From assembly GCA_022560365.1 (NCBI GenBank), contig JADFTG010000099.1, positions 1-5,644 of the forward strand: 5,644 nt of DNA, given 5' to 3'. This DNA is from Chloroflexota bacterium (GTDB lineage Bacteria > Chloroflexota > Dehalococcoidia > SM23-28-2 > RBG-16-64-32). The notes below the pieces were generated by a model. That model made no database searches, was not told the origin of the DNA, and saw only the letters and a program-made list of their open reading frames with translations. Positions 4,946 through 5,644 of the stretch are shown here, in pieces. Every line of letters begins with the position of its first letter. The stretch's first letter is position 1. Position numbers and translations under genes: made by a program.

Positions 4946-5620
4946 CTACGAACCAGAGGAACACGACGCGCAAAAGGACGACCACCGCGCTCTTGATGGG
5001 CCTTGAGGACCCGGTGCGGGTGTACGAGGTGCGCTGGCGCGACGAGTAATCTCGCCACTATGCCGCCAGCTTGACCCGAAACCCGATGTAACGATTGCTT
5101 CGCCTCTCTGATAGCAGGCGTCGTGCTCTAGCTCTTTGGCGGCTTTCCAGTACAGCGCCGACTCGCCGCGCTCGATAGTCTGGCCGCATGTCCGGCACTC
5201 GCCCGCGTATTTGACGGGATTCAAGAGGCGGGGCAGCTCCGGGCGCGGGTTGCGCAGTGAGCCGAGACGCTTTTTCTGGCGACTGATGTTGCCGGACAGG
5301 TTGGTTAGCGCGTAGCTGGGCATCGCGCCCCCCTTGCCGAGCGAGTAGGCGGCGACTTGCTTGACGTTGGCGAGGTCGCGGCGCTGTGAGTCTGTCAACA
5401 GGTCAACGTCTGGCGCGCCCTTGCGACAAGAGGCGTTGTACGCCTTGATCGCGTCGCGTTCAGCTTCTAGGCCAGCTATGCGCGCTTCTAGTGCTTCGAT
5501 GGCGTCGGGATCGTCGGAGTAGATGGTGTTATCGGCCTGCCGCTCGATCACGTCAGCGCGAGCCGCCATCTCGTCGGCCTTGGCGTTGTCTTCGCGGGCG
5601 CGATCGTCGCGCTTGTTCAT
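4946..5620 (-). CDS. Phage/plasmid-type coiled-coil zinc-motif protein (DUF3560-like), altered C-terminus
   Basis: This 224-residue frame begins MNKRDDRAREDNAKADEMAA. A charged coiled-coil-like region (about 4-62) contains IYSDDPDAIEALEARI, followed by KAYNASCRKG, a SYALTNLSGNISRQKKRL motif (102-119) and a zinc-binding set Cys142-x2-Cys145...His166-x2-Cys169. From memory, the SDDPDAIE...KAYNASCRKG...ALTNLSGNI core is found in DUF3560-type proteins of phages, plasmids and integrated elements, whose role is unknown. This is not a database match. The start is uncertain: no good Shine-Dalgarno precedes the ATG at 5620, and the frame stays open to the window edge at 5644, so the gene may begin outside. 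Residues after about 177 look unnatural (Ser/Pro/Arg-rich), and 191-211 are read antisense through the cyclase remnant. The native end was therefore probably lost or frameshifted near 5050-5093. Confidence 0.65.
   Translation of the reverse strand: MNKRDDRAREDNAKADEMAARADVIERQADNTIYSDDPDAIEALEARIAGLEAERDAIKAYNASCRKGAPDVDLLTDSQRRDLANVKQVAAYSLGKGGAMPSYALTNLSGNISRQKKRLGSLRNPRPELPRLLNPVKYAGECRTCGQTIERGESALYWKAAKELEHDACYQRGEAIVTSGFGSSWRHSGEITRRASAPRTPAPGPQGPSRARWSSFCASCSSGS
4987..5049 (+). pseudogene. C-terminal remnant of an adenylate/guanylate cyclase-type regulator
   Basis: Twenty codons end in TAA at 5047-5049 and read ALLMGLEDPVRVYEVRWRDE. The string LKGLxEPVRVYEVRW is characteristic of the last residues of class III cyclase-domain and related multidomain regulators, where it follows the catalytic cyclase homology domain. 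Here everything before GLEDPVR is missing: the frame upstream back to the stop at 4912-4914 gives only Thr/Arg-rich sequence unlike a cyclase. It has no start or ribosome binding site of its own. I infer a decapitated gene whose 5' part was removed or displaced by the DNA to its left. The match is short and rests on motif recognition alone. Confidence 0.5.
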
Positions 5621-5644
5621 TCGCTCGCGTTCTGGGATGTGGCC

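Noticed and set aside
4320..4985. 221-codon minus-strand frame antisense to the exported protein
   Set aside because: It is antisense to the hendecad repeats, which repeat in the plus reading frame and explain its own repetitive Val/Asp pattern. It has no start signal.
4814..4996. 60-codon plus-strand frame over the hairpin
   Set aside because: It crosses the perfect inverted repeat, is Arg/Lys-rich without motifs and has no ribosome binding site.

Overview
The window is 5.6 kb of GC-rich bacterial DNA with sigma70-like promoters and ordinary Shine-Dalgarno sites. No rRNA, tRNA or diagnostic marker is present, so the organism cannot be named. The small two-helix membrane protein at the left edge recalls proteins I associate with Chloroflexota or Actinobacteriota, but that is an impression only.

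Layout. (1) 1-428, minus: 5' part of a small membrane protein that runs off the left edge, preceded by a near-consensus promoter (542-547 / 520-525) and a 25-codon leader ORF. (2) 637-2230, plus: a two-gene unit in which a small AtzG/GatC-like protein overlaps the start of an amidase-signature hydrolase with an intact Lys-cisSer-Ser triad. This looks like a two-subunit amidase in the style of AtzE-AtzG or GatA-GatC. (3) 2328-3179, minus: a two-domain rhodanese-type sulfurtransferase with one active centre, convergent with the amidase. (4) 3180-3587: intergenic DNA holding a TATAAT element for the sulfurtransferase and a three-copy TCGTCAAG/CTTGACGA motif cluster. The last copy supplies the -35 of a candidate promoter for the next gene. 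(5) 3588-4784, plus: an unrecognised exported protein with a signal peptide, a PQDQA linker repeat, three exact 11-residue (hendecad) repeats beginning HD, and a beta-rich C-terminal domain. (6) 4859-4906: a perfect 16-bp inverted repeat with a 16-nt loop and no T-tract. (7) 4987-5049, plus: a 20-codon remnant that resembles the extreme C-terminus of an adenylate/guanylate cyclase-type regulator. (8) 4946-5620, minus: a coiled-coil plus Cys2-His-Cys zinc-motif protein of a type I associate with phage and plasmid DUF3560-like proteins. Its last ~45 residues are read antisense through the cyclase remnant.

The left half (1-3179) looks like ordinary chromosomal metabolic DNA. The right part (from about 3240) looks accessory: base composition is more mixed and less GC-rich around the exported gene, repeats are present, a regulator is decapitated, and a mobile-element-type gene abuts it. 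The most interesting items are the hendecad-repeat exported protein with its repeat-decorated promoter, and the junction between the cyclase tail and the mobile gene. No CRISPR array, insertion sequence or complete novel multi-gene system could be supported.
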